Part shown: piece by piece, positions 52,785 to 61,377 of the stretch
Layout of the letters: each line of letters opens with the position of its first letter
How positions within the stretch are numbered: position 1 is the first letter of the stretch
The notes under the pieces: generated by a model
Seen by the model: the letters and a program-made list of their open reading frames with translations, nothing else
Databases searched by the model: none
What the model was told of the DNA's origin: nothing
From: Aliiruegeria haliotis
Lineage (GTDB): Bacteria; Pseudomonadota; Alphaproteobacteria; Rhodobacterales; Rhodobacteraceae
Assembly: GCF_003003255.1 (NCBI RefSeq)
Contig: NZ_PVTD01000007.1
Span: 1-64,000 of the forward strand
Direction of reading: 5' to 3'
DNA length: 64,000 bases
Program-made: the position numbers and the translations under genes

Positions 52785-53578
52785 TCGACACACAGGCCCA
52801 TATCCTCGACCCGGCCCGCTTCCCCTATCCTTCGCCCTGCCCCGGATACCGGCCCGCCCCGGACGAAATCGGCACCATCGAGATGCTGCTTCAACAGATG
52901 GACCGAACAGGCATCTCGCGTGCAGTCCTCGTGCAGCCAAGCACCTACGGCACGGACAACAGCGCCATTCTCACTGCGATGGCCGGGGCGCCCGAGCGGT
53001 TCCGCGCCGTCGTCGTTGCCCGGAACGATCCGGACGAGATCACCCGCCTCGCCCGGCAACCCGGCGTCTGCGGTGTTCGGCTCAACCTGACACACAGCCG
53101 CGAACTTCCGGCAGAGATCTCCGCGCTCCGCGACATGGCCCGCCGCATCGCGTCTACCGGGCTGCTGGTGCAGGTGCAGGGCACGCCCGAGACCCTGCCA
53201 TCCTTGCTCGACGGGCTCGATGACGTGCCGGTTCTAATCGATCACTTTGGCCGGCTCGATGTATCCAATCCGGCCTCTGTCGCCGCCATATGCCGCCTCG
53301 CCGACGCGCCCGGAAACCTCCTGAAGGTGTCCGGCGGTTTCCGGCTGGCCCCTAGCGGCGACTGGCGCAACAACCTGTCGCCGTTTGAGCAGGTTATGGC
53401 GGCCTTCGGGCCTGAGCGGCTCGTCTGGGGATCGGACTGGCCCTTCATCAACCATGATGGCCCGACGCCGACCTACACGGAATGCCTCGACTGGGGGCGC
53501 GCACTTCTGCCCGATGAACGCACCGCCGATGCAACCGCTGCCACGCTCTTTGGCTGGGACAATGACGATGGCGGGTGA
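52781..53578 (+). CDS. Amidohydrolase-family protein (LigI/lactonase-like)
   Basis: A 265-residue TIM-barrel hydrolase resembling 2-pyrone-4,6-dicarboxylate lactonase and sugar lactonases. The N-terminal motif is MIDTQAHI (usually DxHxH; here the first His is Gln), followed by AVLVQPSTYGTDN, GVRLNLTH near residue 105, PVLIDHFGRLD near 150 and RLVWGSDWPFINHD near 210. It likely opens a lactone, consistent with a sugar-acid route. The start overlaps the dehydrogenase stop by four bases. Confidence 0.82.
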   Translation: MIDTQAHILDPARFPYPSPCPGYRPAPDEIGTIEMLLQQMDRTGISRAVLVQPSTYGTDNSAILTAMAGAPERFRAVVVARNDPDEITRLARQPGVCGVRLNLTHSRELPAEISALRDMARRIASTGLLVQVQGTPETLPSLLDGLDDVPVLIDHFGRLDVSNPASVAAICRLADAPGNLLKVSGGFRLAPSGDWRNNLSPFEQVMAAFGPERLVWGSDWPFINHDGPTPTYTECLDWGRALLPDERTADATAATLFGWDNDDGG

Positions 53579-54566
53579 CCTTCGCGTCGGACTGGTCGGG
53601 GCCGGCATGGTCGCCGCGTATCACATCGCCGGGTGGAGCGACTGCCCCGGCGCAACGCTTGTCGGCGTGGCTGACCCTGATCCTGCACGCGCCCGCGACC
53701 GCGCCACGGCGGCGGGCGCGCAGGCCTTCCCCTCGCTGGCTGAGATGGCAGAGATCGGACTGGATGCCGTGGACATCGTCGCGCCCGCGCCGATCCATGG
53801 CGCGTTGATCGACGAGGCGCTGTCGCATGGCCTGCACGTCAAGTGTCAGAAGCCGCTCGCCCCCGACCACGCCTCCGCCCGGCGGATCGTTGATCGTCTG
53901 CCCGATGGGGCCAGGGTCATGATCCACGAGAACTGGCGTTGGCGGCCGCAGTATCGCGCACTCAGAATGGCCATGGAGGAGGACACTCTCCAACGCCCCA
54001 CGGGCTTCGAGTTCAGGGTCGAAAGCTCCGGACTGCTTCCCCGTCCCGACGGCAGCTTCCCGGCACTTGAGCGCCAACCGTTCTTTGCCGACATGCCGCG
54101 CTTCCTCGTCCTCGAACTGTTGATCCACCACCTCGACACTCTCGAATTCCTGTTCGGCCCGGTCGAGATCCACTCGGCCCGACTGGATCGTCGTTGTATG
54201 GCAATCCGCGGCGAGGACCTTGCCGTGATCACGCTCGTCGCGGGTGGTGTTCCGGGCCGGTTGATCGGGGATTTCTGCGTTCCGGGTGCGCCGCCCTTGC
54301 CGCGGGATCGACTTGCCTTGACCGGGAGTGAGGTGCCGGTTGTCGATGGATGGCGAATTGCGTTGCCCGGGCAACCGGGATGCGATTTCGACCCGGAGAA
54401 AGCCTACCAGCAGAGCTACACCGACACGATCGGACATTTCGTCGATTGCATCAGGCAGAACCGGGTGTTCGAAACCCCTGCCCAACAGGGGCTCCGGGCC
54501 CTCGACCACGTCGCTAAAATCTACGCGATCGCAGACCCGAGCCTGATCCCGGCCGCGGCGACCTGA
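53562..54566 (+). CDS. Gfo/Idh/MocA-family oxidoreductase
   Basis: A 334-residue dehydrogenase with the Rossmann motif LRVGLVGAGMVAAYHIAG, the catalytic lysine region HVKCQKPLAPDHASA near residue 92 and IHHLDTLEFLFGP near 190. It overlaps the amidohydrolase gene by 17 bases. An ATG two codons later is an alternative start. It is the last gene of the operon and may carry out the first oxidation of the imported compound. Confidence 0.84.
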   Translation: MTMAGDLRVGLVGAGMVAAYHIAGWSDCPGATLVGVADPDPARARDRATAAGAQAFPSLAEMAEIGLDAVDIVAPAPIHGALIDEALSHGLHVKCQKPLAPDHASARRIVDRLPDGARVMIHENWRWRPQYRALRMAMEEDTLQRPTGFEFRVESSGLLPRPDGSFPALERQPFFADMPRFLVLELLIHHLDTLEFLFGPVEIHSARLDRRCMAIRGEDLAVITLVAGGVPGRLIGDFCVPGAPPLPRDRLALTGSEVPVVDGWRIALPGQPGCDFDPEKAYQQSYTDTIGHFVDCIRQNRVFETPAQQGLRALDHVAKIYAIADPSLIPAAAT

Positions 54567-55042
54567 AGCGCATGGGCGTGCGAGGCTGCATGCCGCCCGG
54601 AATGCGCGTTGCAGATCTCGGTTGCAAAAGCCGGGCCGAACCCGGTTGTCCAAGAACGAGCAGGTTCGTGGCGGATCTCGATCTCGCGATCATTCAGCAA
54701 GCTCCGCACGAGGATTCGAACCTCACGTACCGCATCGACCGCTTGCATTCTCTGCCGAAAAGTAGATCAACATTGCACAGTCTCTCAACAAGCGACGAAG
54801 GAGCAACCTAGGCGGGACACGCTAAACCACGCCCTGCCCCGTTTAACCGGCGTCTCCATAGCTCCGACTTTGGGGGATCACTACTCGCGGGCACTTCGTC
54901 ATCCACGGCCACCCAAACGGACCCTGCCCAACTGAGGTTTCCGAGATGGCGCTATTAGGTCGACGATGAGATTCTCATGTAGAAAGGGGAACCATTTCTC
55001 ACCGGCGGACTTACCTTTACAAAGGGACAAAGCGGAGCAGCA
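54567..55042. other. Intergenic region with no recognised feature
   Basis: The 476 bases between the catabolic operon and the phospholipase D gene hold only short, unconvincing frames. GAGGATTCGAACCTC near 54710-54724 looks like a tRNA T-arm but has no matching acceptor or anticodon arms. No terminator with a clear T-run was found. Confidence 0.5.
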
Positions 55043-56581
55043 ATGAACGAAGAGCACACCTCGTCGGCCATGGGAACGGCCGGGCTCCTTTCTGAGGGCC
55101 GGAACTGTTGGCGAAAGAGCACGGCACAGGATTTCACCCTGGTCGTCGATGGGGCTGCCTATTTCAAGGCATTGCGCCACTCCTTGTGCGAGGCACGGGA
55201 TCAGGTCCTGCTGATCGGGTGGGACTTCGATTTCGAGATCGAGATGCTTCCGGGCGAGAGCGATGCTGACGGAAACGCACCGGACGGGCTGCCCAACCAC
55301 GTCGGGCCGTTCCTTGAAGCGCTGGTTGACCGCGAGCCGAACCTGAGCATCTTTCTCCTCCGTTGGACCGGCTCCACCGTGTTTGCGCCCGGCCGCGTGG
55401 TGCCCGCGCTCAAGCTTGGCCTCGGAGGGTCTGACAGGATCCGGCTGGCCTTCGATGGCCGCCATCCCGTCGGCGCCTGCCACCATCAGAAGATCGTGGT
55501 CATCGATGACGCGCTCGCCTTTTGCGGTGGCATCGATGTGACCGACGCCCGCTGGGACACGCCAGACCACGCCCCCGGAAATCCACTGCGCCACCTGCGT
55601 GACGGCTCACCGGCGGCGCCCTGGCATGACGTGGCTGCGGCCGTTACCGGGCCGGTTGCATCCGATTTCGGCGACCTCGCCCGAACCCGCTGGGAGCGCG
55701 CCACCGGCGAACGTCTTTCCCCGCCGACACCGGCCGAGACGCCTGTGTGGCCGAATGGTCTCGATGTTGATTGCAGCGATGTGCCCGTCGCGATCTCAAG
55801 GACCGAACCGCCCGAACAAGACACGCCCCTGGTGTGCGAAATCGAGCGGCAGCTGCTGGATGGGATTGCCGCGGCAAAGGAGACCATCTATCTCGAAAGC
55901 CAGTATTTTGCGTCTGACACGGTGACCGACGCCTTGGAGCGGCGACTGAAGGAAACCGGCGGCCCGGACATCATCGTGATCAACCCCACACGGGCGTTCA
56001 GCGCGATAGAACACGAGGCCATGCACGAGACCCGGGCGCGGATGATTGCGCGATTGGCGGAGGCTGACCACGAGAACAGGTTTCGCATTTGGGTGCCCGT
56101 CAACACGGCGGGAGAGCCAATTTACGTTCACGCCAAGCTTTGTGTGATCGATGATATTCTGCTCCGTGTGGGTTCCAGCAACCTCAACCAGCGTTCGATG
56201 GGTTTTGATACCGAGTGCGATCTTTCGCTGGAAGGCACCACTCCCGAGATCCGGGAGACGATTTCGACGTTCCGGGATCGAATGCTGGCCGAGCATCTCG
56301 GCGTGGACCTGCCGCGATTGCAAGACAGGATCGCGCAGGAAGCCCGTGTTCTATCAGCCGTCGAAGCCCTGAATGCACCCGAAGGGCGTGGCCTCCGGCA
56401 ACTGGCCGAGGGCGGCGACAGTGTCATTGCAGATGTGCTGGCGGAGACACGCCTGCTCGATCCGCGCTACGAGCAAGGCGAGGTCAAGAGCACCGGTGTC
56501 ACGGCCCGCCACATGGCCATTGGAGCCCTTGGCGTACTGGCCATCGCGGCCGTCTGGTGGAATTGGCGGCAGGGCAAATAG
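55043..56581 (+). CDS. Phospholipase D-family protein with C-terminal membrane anchor
   Basis: A 512-residue protein with two HKD motifs: HHQKIVVIDDALAFCGG near residue 147 and HAKLCVIDDILLRVGSSN near residue 362, matching the phospholipase D/cardiolipin synthase superfamily. Unlike cardiolipin synthases it lacks N-terminal membrane segments and ends with a single hydrophobic helix (MAIGALGVLAIAAVWW). It may transfer or hydrolyse phosphatidyl groups at the inner membrane. A separate PLDc_N mini-protein follows at 56756. Confidence 0.86.
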   Translation: MNEEHTSSAMGTAGLLSEGRNCWRKSTAQDFTLVVDGAAYFKALRHSLCEARDQVLLIGWDFDFEIEMLPGESDADGNAPDGLPNHVGPFLEALVDREPNLSIFLLRWTGSTVFAPGRVVPALKLGLGGSDRIRLAFDGRHPVGACHHQKIVVIDDALAFCGGIDVTDARWDTPDHAPGNPLRHLRDGSPAAPWHDVAAAVTGPVASDFGDLARTRWERATGERLSPPTPAETPVWPNGLDVDCSDVPVAISRTEPPEQDTPLVCEIERQLLDGIAAAKETIYLESQYFASDTVTDALERRLKETGGPDIIVINPTRAFSAIEHEAMHETRARMIARLAEADHENRFRIWVPVNTAGEPIYVHAKLCVIDDILLRVGSSNLNQRSMGFDTECDLSLEGTTPEIRETISTFRDRMLAEHLGVDLPRLQDRIAQEARVLSAVEALNAPEGRGLRQLAEGGDSVIADVLAETRLLDPRYEQGEVKSTGVTARHMAIGALGVLAIAAVWWNWRQGK

Positions 56582-56613
56582 TGGGCTACCATTGCCACAT
56601 GCGCCAACGCTGC

Positions 56614-56638
56614 GGAACCTTTCAGGGGCTTGCGCGTT
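56614..56638 (+). promoter_or_regulatory. EcfG-type (general stress) promoter for the PLDc_N gene
   Basis: GGAAC, 17 bases, then GTT matches the alphaproteobacterial EcfG consensus. It lies 118 bases before the ATG at 56756. Two further matches with the same spacing occur at 58565 and 59005. Confidence 0.72.
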
Positions 56639-56755
56639 GGATCTTCGATCCGTCTGCGGACGAGCGAAGCGGCAGCTAGCGTCGTTCGCACCAACACGCG
56701 CCGACGGAGGCATCAGCCGCGGGTTTTGTACCCTGGCAAACCAAGGAGAAGGTGA

Positions 56756-56932
56756 ATGGAATTCCTTATCGGTCTGGTCGTTCTGGTGGCTGACATCTAC
56801 GCGATCATCCAGATACTTTCATCGTCGGCGACGACCGCCGCAAAGATCATCTGGACACTCGTTATTCTGTTCCTGCCGGTGCTGGGGCTGATCGTCTGGT
56901 ACTTCGCGGGTCCGAAACCTGGCTCCGTTTGA
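56756..56932 (+). CDS. PLDc_N mini-membrane protein, copy 1
   Basis: A 58-residue protein made of two membrane segments: MEFLIGLVVLVADIYAIIQI, then a short loop, then IWTLVILFLPVLGLIVWYFA and the end GPKPGSV. This is the PLDc_N domain normally found at the N-terminus of cardiolipin synthases, here as a stand-alone gene. AAGGAGAAGG precedes the ATG. A near-identical paralogue is at 58622. Confidence 0.82.
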   Translation: MEFLIGLVVLVADIYAIIQILSSSATTAAKIIWTLVILFLPVLGLIVWYFAGPKPGSV

Positions 56933-57147
56933 ATTGGAGCTGTCGATCCGAGCGTAAGACACGTCATGCGCGATGGCGACCCGTTCATCCACTTCGCACC
57001 GGTCTGACGCCGTTTGGCGCAGGATCGGTGCCCTCTTGCGGGGGCTTTCCAAGTGGCGCGTCCATCGGGCGATAAAACCTGTACGTGGCCTGAACTTGAG
57101 TACGTGCCACCGGGTTCCACACGGCAAAAAACGGGATCTAGGACCCC

Positions 57148-58512
57148 ATGAGAAAACTGTCTCTCCTCCTTTTCTGCGCGGCGCTTCTTGCCCTGCCGGG
57201 CCTTGTTTCCGCGCAGTCGGCGTCCGAGCCGGTTCAGACGGAGAGCACAATCGAGGTCGGCACTGATGCGGTGAGTGACGCCGAGATCCGGGGACGGATC
57301 GAACGGCTGCTGCGGGAGTTCAGCGGCTATGACAAGGTGCGCGTTTCGGTCTCCGAAGGTGTGGTTACGCTCAGCGGGACAGTCATAGACAACACCGCAA
57401 AGGATCAATTGACCAAGATTGCCGACCGCGTTGCAGGTGTTGTGGCAATCAACAACAAAACCGAACTGAGCGCCTCGCTCGAAGAGCGCCTGACACCGGC
57501 CGCCGAGAGAATTGCGAACCGGGCGCGAGACCTTATGGCCAATGCGCCGATCTTTCTCGTCGCTGTCGCCGCATTCCTCGTCGTGGCAATCGGTGGTTGG
57601 TTCCTGACCTCCCGGCTTCCGGTCTGGGACAGGATCGCGCCGAACAGGTTCATTTCCGATGTCTATCGTGCAGTCGCGCGGATTGTTTTCATCGTACTTG
57701 GTGTCGTTCTGGCGCTGGACATCCTCAACGCCACCGCACTGATCGGCGCGGTGCTTGGTGCCGCCGGTGTCGTTGGCCTCGCCCTCGGTTTTGCCGTTCG
57801 TGACACGGTCGAGAATTTCATCGCCTCGATCCTGCTCAGCTTGCGGCAACCGTTTCGCCCCGACGACTTCGTGGACATTCAAGGTGATACCGGCATCGTC
57901 GCGCGCCTCACCTCTCGCGCTACCATCCTGATCTCGCCCGAAGGCAACCACATCCGCATCCCGAATGCGACCGTCTACAAGGGACGGATTGTCAATTTCA
58001 CCCGCGACCCACACCGCCGTTTCGACTTTGAGCTGGGGGTCGACGCCGATGCCGACCTGGCGGCTGCTATGGCAACGGCCGTGGCTGCGCTGGAGGGTTT
58101 GTCTTTCGTGCTCAACGACCCGGCAGTCGGCGCATGGGTGGAAAAGGTCGGAGACTCCAACGTGGTCCTCATATTCACAGGCTGGGTCGATCAACGAAAG
58201 ACGAGCTTTCCGAAAGCCCGCGGAGAAGCCATTCGAACCGCGAAAACGGCCTTGGAATCCGCTGGGTTTGGGTTGCCTGAACCGATTTACCGCGTGCGGC
58301 TCGACGGGCAAGCGCCAGGTGGTCCGCCCCATCACGAGGCCGCGCAAGAAAGACCGGTGCGTCCCGCCGCATCTACGGCCGATGAGACGGCGCTGCCTGC
58401 GGCATCGGACCCGGCGCGAAAGGAACACGCCCAAACCGAAGCCGCCTCCCGCGAACGCGCCCTGGGCGAAAACGAGGAAAACCTGCTCGACCCATCCCAA
58501 AAAGCGGAATGA
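57148..58512 (+). CDS. BON-domain mechanosensitive ion channel (MscS family)
   Basis: A 454-residue membrane protein. A signal peptide (MRKLSLLLFCAALLALPGL) is followed by a periplasmic BON domain (IRGRIERLLREFSGYDKVRVSV, residues about 50-110), three membrane segments, and the MscS pore helix with glycine/alanine packing (IGAVLGAAGVVGLALGFAVRDTVENFIAS near 210-240). The beta domain follows (PFRPDDFVDIQGDTGIV, IRIPNATVYKGRIVNFT). The C-terminal tail of about 90 residues is acidic and disordered. The channel releases solutes on hypo-osmotic shock. Confidence 0.9.
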   Translation: MRKLSLLLFCAALLALPGLVSAQSASEPVQTESTIEVGTDAVSDAEIRGRIERLLREFSGYDKVRVSVSEGVVTLSGTVIDNTAKDQLTKIADRVAGVVAINNKTELSASLEERLTPAAERIANRARDLMANAPIFLVAVAAFLVVAIGGWFLTSRLPVWDRIAPNRFISDVYRAVARIVFIVLGVVLALDILNATALIGAVLGAAGVVGLALGFAVRDTVENFIASILLSLRQPFRPDDFVDIQGDTGIVARLTSRATILISPEGNHIRIPNATVYKGRIVNFTRDPHRRFDFELGVDADADLAAAMATAVAALEGLSFVLNDPAVGAWVEKVGDSNVVLIFTGWVDQRKTSFPKARGEAIRTAKTALESAGFGLPEPIYRVRLDGQAPGGPPHHEAAQERPVRPAASTADETALPAASDPARKEHAQTEAASRERALGENEENLLDPSQKAE

Positions 58513-58564
58513 GTTGCGGATTCCGAAATGCCGTAACTGGCTTCAAAAAAAGGTCGCGATCAAT

Positions 58565-58589
58565 GGAACTCATGCATGAGTTCAGGGTT
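58565..58589 (+). promoter_or_regulatory. EcfG-type promoter for the second PLDc_N gene
   Basis: GGAAC, 17 bases, GTT, 33 bases before the ATG at 58622. The spacing equals that of the sites at 56614 and 59005. Confidence 0.75.
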
Positions 58590-58621
58590 TTATTTCGGTA
58601 GGCAGATAATGGAGCACTGAA

Positions 58622-58807
58622 ATGGAATATGGTATTTTCGGAATTCTGGTCCTGATCGCGGACGTCTATGCATTGTACCACGTACTGAGTTCGAGCGCAT
58701 CGACCGGATCCAAGGTCCTCTGGACAGTCGTGATCCTTCTTTTGCCGGTTATCGGCTTTATCGCATGGCTCGTCGCCGGTCCGCGGTCAGGTTCCGTACA
58801 GGCTTGA
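58622..58807 (+). CDS. PLDc_N mini-membrane protein, copy 2
   Basis: A 61-residue, two-helix membrane protein: MEYGIFGILVLIADVYALYH, then LWTVVILLLPVIGFIAWLVA and the end GPRSGSVQA. It is a clear paralogue of the protein at 56756 and shares the D-x-Y-A and L-P-V-x-G motifs of PLDc_N. It has its own stress-type promoter and a strong terminator, so it is a single-gene unit. Confidence 0.85.
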   Translation: MEYGIFGILVLIADVYALYHVLSSSASTGSKVLWTVVILLLPVIGFIAWLVAGPRSGSVQA

Positions 58808-58836
58808 TCGGACCTTAAATCCCCTCTTTTGAAAAG

Positions 58837-58869
58837 GCACCCGAAGCAATTGCATCGGGTGCTTTTTTT
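58837..58869 (+). terminator. Rho-independent terminator after the second PLDc_N gene
   Basis: GCACCCGA and TCGGGTGC form a perfect 8-base-pair stem with a ten-base loop (itself containing GCAATTGC), followed by seven T residues. Confidence 0.92.
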
Positions 58870-59004
58870 GCCTGGCCAACACGAAAAACCCTCTGAATCA
58901 TCCTTCTTGCCCGACTACAGAAAACCATTTTATTTCATGATCTTGTCGAGACCATAAAACAAAACCGCCAACACAAAATATTTCAAGAATCCGACAGGTC
59001 AGCG

Positions 59005-59029
59005 GGAACCATATCCGGGACACGGCGTT
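59005..59029 (+). promoter_or_regulatory. EcfG-type promoter for the PRC-barrel gene
   Basis: GGAAC, 17 bases, GTT, with a preferred C before GTT. It is 63 bases before the ATG at 59092 and downstream of the terminator at 58837. Confidence 0.75.
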
Positions 59030-59091
59030 CTCTTATCACAAGCGCCGGCAAGCAGGCTGGCAGACAAACGGACAACAGATAGGAGATCACA

Positions 59092-59511
59092 ATGAAGCGC
59101 ATTATCACTGCAGCAGCCCTGACGTTTGCAACCTCTGCAACCGCCGAAATGGCGATGACAGACGACATGCTGCGAGCCCGCGACATGACAGCAGCCGACA
59201 TCTACACGACCGCAACGCAGGACGGCTACAAATGGGATCTCGAAGTCGAAATGACCGGGCTTGATCCCGAATGGAACCGGATCGGCGAAATTGAAGACGT
59301 GATGTTCGACAAGGAAGGCAAAATCGCCGGTGTCGTGGCCGAGGTCGGCGGTTTTCTTGATATCGGTGACAAGCACGTGTTCATCGGGATCGACGAAGTT
59401 CGTATGATCCGCAACGGAGACGCCGACGATGCCGAACTGGTCTTCGTCACCGGCGCCACCGAGGAACAGCTGGAAGAACGTGAAGGCATCGACGAAGGGT
59501 TCTGGGAGTAA
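59092..59511 (+). CDS. Exported PRC-barrel-like protein
   Basis: A 139-residue protein with a signal peptide (MKRIITAAALTFATSATA) and a PRC-barrel-like core (NRIGEIEDVMFDKEGKIAGVVAEVGGFLDIGDKHVFI split over residues 60-98). The C-terminus is acidic (EEQLEEREGIDEGFWE). Such proteins are often found with general-stress genes in alphaproteobacteria. AGGAGATCAC precedes the ATG and an EcfG-type promoter lies upstream. Confidence 0.78.
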   Translation: MKRIITAAALTFATSATAEMAMTDDMLRARDMTAADIYTTATQDGYKWDLEVEMTGLDPEWNRIGEIEDVMFDKEGKIAGVVAEVGGFLDIGDKHVFIGIDEVRMIRNGDADDAELVFVTGATEEQLEEREGIDEGFWE

Positions 59512-59537
59512 TCTCCCCACTCTCTGACAATACCATT

Positions 59538-59559
59538 GCCCGGGCCATTGGGCCCGGGC
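59538..59559 (+). terminator. Stem-loop between the PRC-barrel and DUF883-like genes
   Basis: GCCCGGGCC and GGCCCGGGC form a perfect 9-base-pair stem with a four-base loop. There is no T-run, so it may attenuate rather than stop transcription into the next three genes. Confidence 0.55.
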
Positions 59560-59589
59560 GCGTTCCCCGATTCCAGGAGGCGACCCAAG

Positions 59590-60063
59590 ATGACACAGCA
59601 CCCCAGCAAGATCACCCCGAAATCCCCAACCGACACTACATCGGGTACCGGTTCATCCGATGCCAAGGCTGCGCGGATTGACGAAGCCATCGAGACGACC
59701 GGCGACGCCGTTAAATCCACCGCACAAGAGCTGAAATCGGGCGCGGAAGACATACTGGACAGCGCTCGGGACACCGCCGACACCACTGCGGAGCGTGTCA
59801 GCAACGCGGTCGACCGGGCATCCGACACCTTGCGTGGCGCAGCGAACAGCCTGCGCGAAGGCTCCTTGCAGGAGCGGACGTTCGGCCAGTTGGCCGCCAG
59901 CCTTGCGGACGCATCGGATGCGATCCGTGACAGGGATCTGGGCCAGTTGAGCAAGGACGTGTCCAGCTATGCGCGGAACAATCCCATTGTGTTTATCGGC
60001 GGCGCTGCCCTTCTGGGCTTCGCAGTCGCGAACATGATGAACAAGTCGCGCCAGCAGTCGTGA
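59590..60063 (+). CDS. DUF883-like (ElaB/YqjD-type) membrane-anchored helical protein
   Basis: A 157-residue protein: a polar N-terminus, long amphipathic helices (DEAIETTGDAVKSTAQELKS, AEDILDSARDTADTTAERVS) and one C-terminal membrane segment (NNPIVFIGGAALLGFAVANM). The layout matches ElaB/YqjD/DUF883 proteins that attach to the inner membrane under stress. The frame is open upstream, but CAGGAGGCGACCCAAG precedes the ATG at 59590. It starts a coupled three-gene set. Confidence 0.75.
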   Translation: MTQHPSKITPKSPTDTTSGTGSSDAKAARIDEAIETTGDAVKSTAQELKSGAEDILDSARDTADTTAERVSNAVDRASDTLRGAANSLREGSLQERTFGQLAASLADASDAIRDRDLGQLSKDVSSYARNNPIVFIGGAALLGFAVANMMNKSRQQS

Positions 60064-60458
60064 CAGCCATGAAACAGAACACAACCACAATCGGACTGGT
60101 CACCGACATCCTGCGCCAGGCGATGCGCCTCTTCCAGCACGAGGTGGAGTTGGCGAAAGCCGAGGTCTCCGACGGTGTCACGCGCGGCGCGGTTGCCGCC
60201 GGGATGCTACTGGGTGCTGCCGTGATGGCGATGATCGCATTGAACTTGCTGGCCGGTGCGCTGGTCGGATTTCTGGTCGCGGGCGGGATGGCGACGGGTG
60301 TGGCGACATTGCTCGTCGCCGGTCTTTTCGCGGCCGGCACCGGAATCCTGTATGCTGTCGCTGTCCGCATGTTTCGCCGTGCCAGCATCGTCCCGCGTCA
60401 GGCCTTTCACAGCGTCCGTCGTGACGCAGCTATGATCAAGGAGAACGCTCGTGTCTGA
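60060..60458 (+). CDS. Phage-holin-superfamily III (DUF1469/YqjE-like) membrane protein
   Basis: A 132-residue protein with an amphipathic N-terminus (RQAMRLFQHEVELAKAEV) and two adjacent membrane segments (residues about 45-100). This is the YqjE-type arrangement. Its GTG overlaps the DUF883-like stop by four bases; an ATG three codons later is an alternative. The yqjD-yqjE-like pairing with a third helical gene is a common stress-linked arrangement. Confidence 0.78.
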   Translation: MTAMKQNTTTIGLVTDILRQAMRLFQHEVELAKAEVSDGVTRGAVAAGMLLGAAVMAMIALNLLAGALVGFLVAGGMATGVATLLVAGLFAAGTGILYAVAVRMFRRASIVPRQAFHSVRRDAAMIKENARV

Positions 60459-61377
60459 TATCAATGACATTCAAAGTGACATTGCCGCCGAACGGATGGC
60501 GCTGGATGCCAAGCTTTCTGCACTGGGAAACCGGCTCTCTGTCGACAACCTGGCCGACGAGGCCAAGGATCACGCCCGCGGTCTCACGGACGATCTGGTC
60601 CGACCCATCCTCGACCGGGTATTGGAAAACGTCCAGCAACGCCCTGTTGCGACCGCGATGGTCGGGGCCGGACTGAGTTGGTTAATGTCGAAGCCCGCAC
60701 AGCCACAGGCAGTGGCAACCAGTGAGCATCGATCCGTCGGCACATATAACGGTCCCAAACCAGCGGAGGGCGACCCCGGTCTGGAAACAACGGTTTATGG
60801 CGCCCCGGTTCACGGCCCGTCTGATCCGCCCAGCGATGCAACTGCGGTGGAAAAGGCACAAGACGTCGCCGAGCAAGTCGCCGAACAGGGGCGTCGGAAA
60901 CTCATGGAACTCCGTGGCCAAGCCCGGGAATTGCGCCGTCACATTGCCGACGGCACCGAAGAGATGAGCGACGCTGCAAGGACGCGAGTCATTGAAGCCC
61001 GGGAGAAGGCGATTGACGCGATCGACAGCACCCGCACCCAGGCCCGGCGCTCCGCCCGGAGCAGCGCAGATTTCGTGCGAGAGAACCCGGCACTTGTTGG
61101 TGGGCTTGCTCTGACCGCAGGCGCGGCCCTGGCTGGCATCCTCCTGACTCGGCGCAGCTCGGACGAGGACACCGACCGTGACGATGATCGCCGTTTCGAC
61201 GCATTCGACGAAGCCGACCGCATCTATGACGAGGAAGTGGCAAGGATGCACGTGGGCACCGATCATTCCATCACGGGAGAGCTGAACGACAGTGAAAAAC
61301 GACAGGACGCCGGCACGTCGAGCCCCTCGCGCTCAGCCACAAGTGACGGCTCCGTCCTGTCGAAACTCAACGATTGA
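60451..61377 (+). CDS. DUF3618-like membrane-associated protein
   Basis: A 308-residue protein. The first 80 residues (IQSDIAAERMALDAKLSALGNRL, then RPVATAMVGAGLSWLM) resemble DUF3618, a one-helix domain found after YqjE-like genes. It continues with a low-complexity linker, a long charged coiled-coil-like helix (VAEQGRRKLMELRGQARELR), a membrane segment near residues 215-230 (ALVGGLALTAGAALAGI) and an acidic tail. It starts with GTG after AAGGAG. Function unknown; probably structural at the envelope. Confidence 0.7.
   Translation: MSDINDIQSDIAAERMALDAKLSALGNRLSVDNLADEAKDHARGLTDDLVRPILDRVLENVQQRPVATAMVGAGLSWLMSKPAQPQAVATSEHRSVGTYNGPKPAEGDPGLETTVYGAPVHGPSDPPSDATAVEKAQDVAEQVAEQGRRKLMELRGQARELRRHIADGTEEMSDAARTRVIEAREKAIDAIDSTRTQARRSARSSADFVRENPALVGGLALTAGAALAGILLTRRSSDEDTDRDDDRRFDAFDEADRIYDEEVARMHVGTDHSITGELNDSEKRQDAGTSSPSRSATSDGSVLSKLND

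Noticed and set aside
54521-54748. A 75-codon minus-strand frame (MQAVDAVREVRILVRSLL...)
   Set aside because: It has protein-like composition at first, but it overlaps the end of the Gfo/Idh/MocA gene and matches no family I recognise.
54700-54760. A tRNA-like T-arm (GAGGATTCGAACCTC) near 54710
   Set aside because: No acceptor stem, D-arm or anticodon arm could be fitted in the 76 bases on either side in either orientation.
54988-55015. GGAAC upstream of the phospholipase D gene as an EcfG promoter
   Set aside because: No GTT occurs 16-17 bases downstream (the sequence reads CTT), unlike the three accepted sites.
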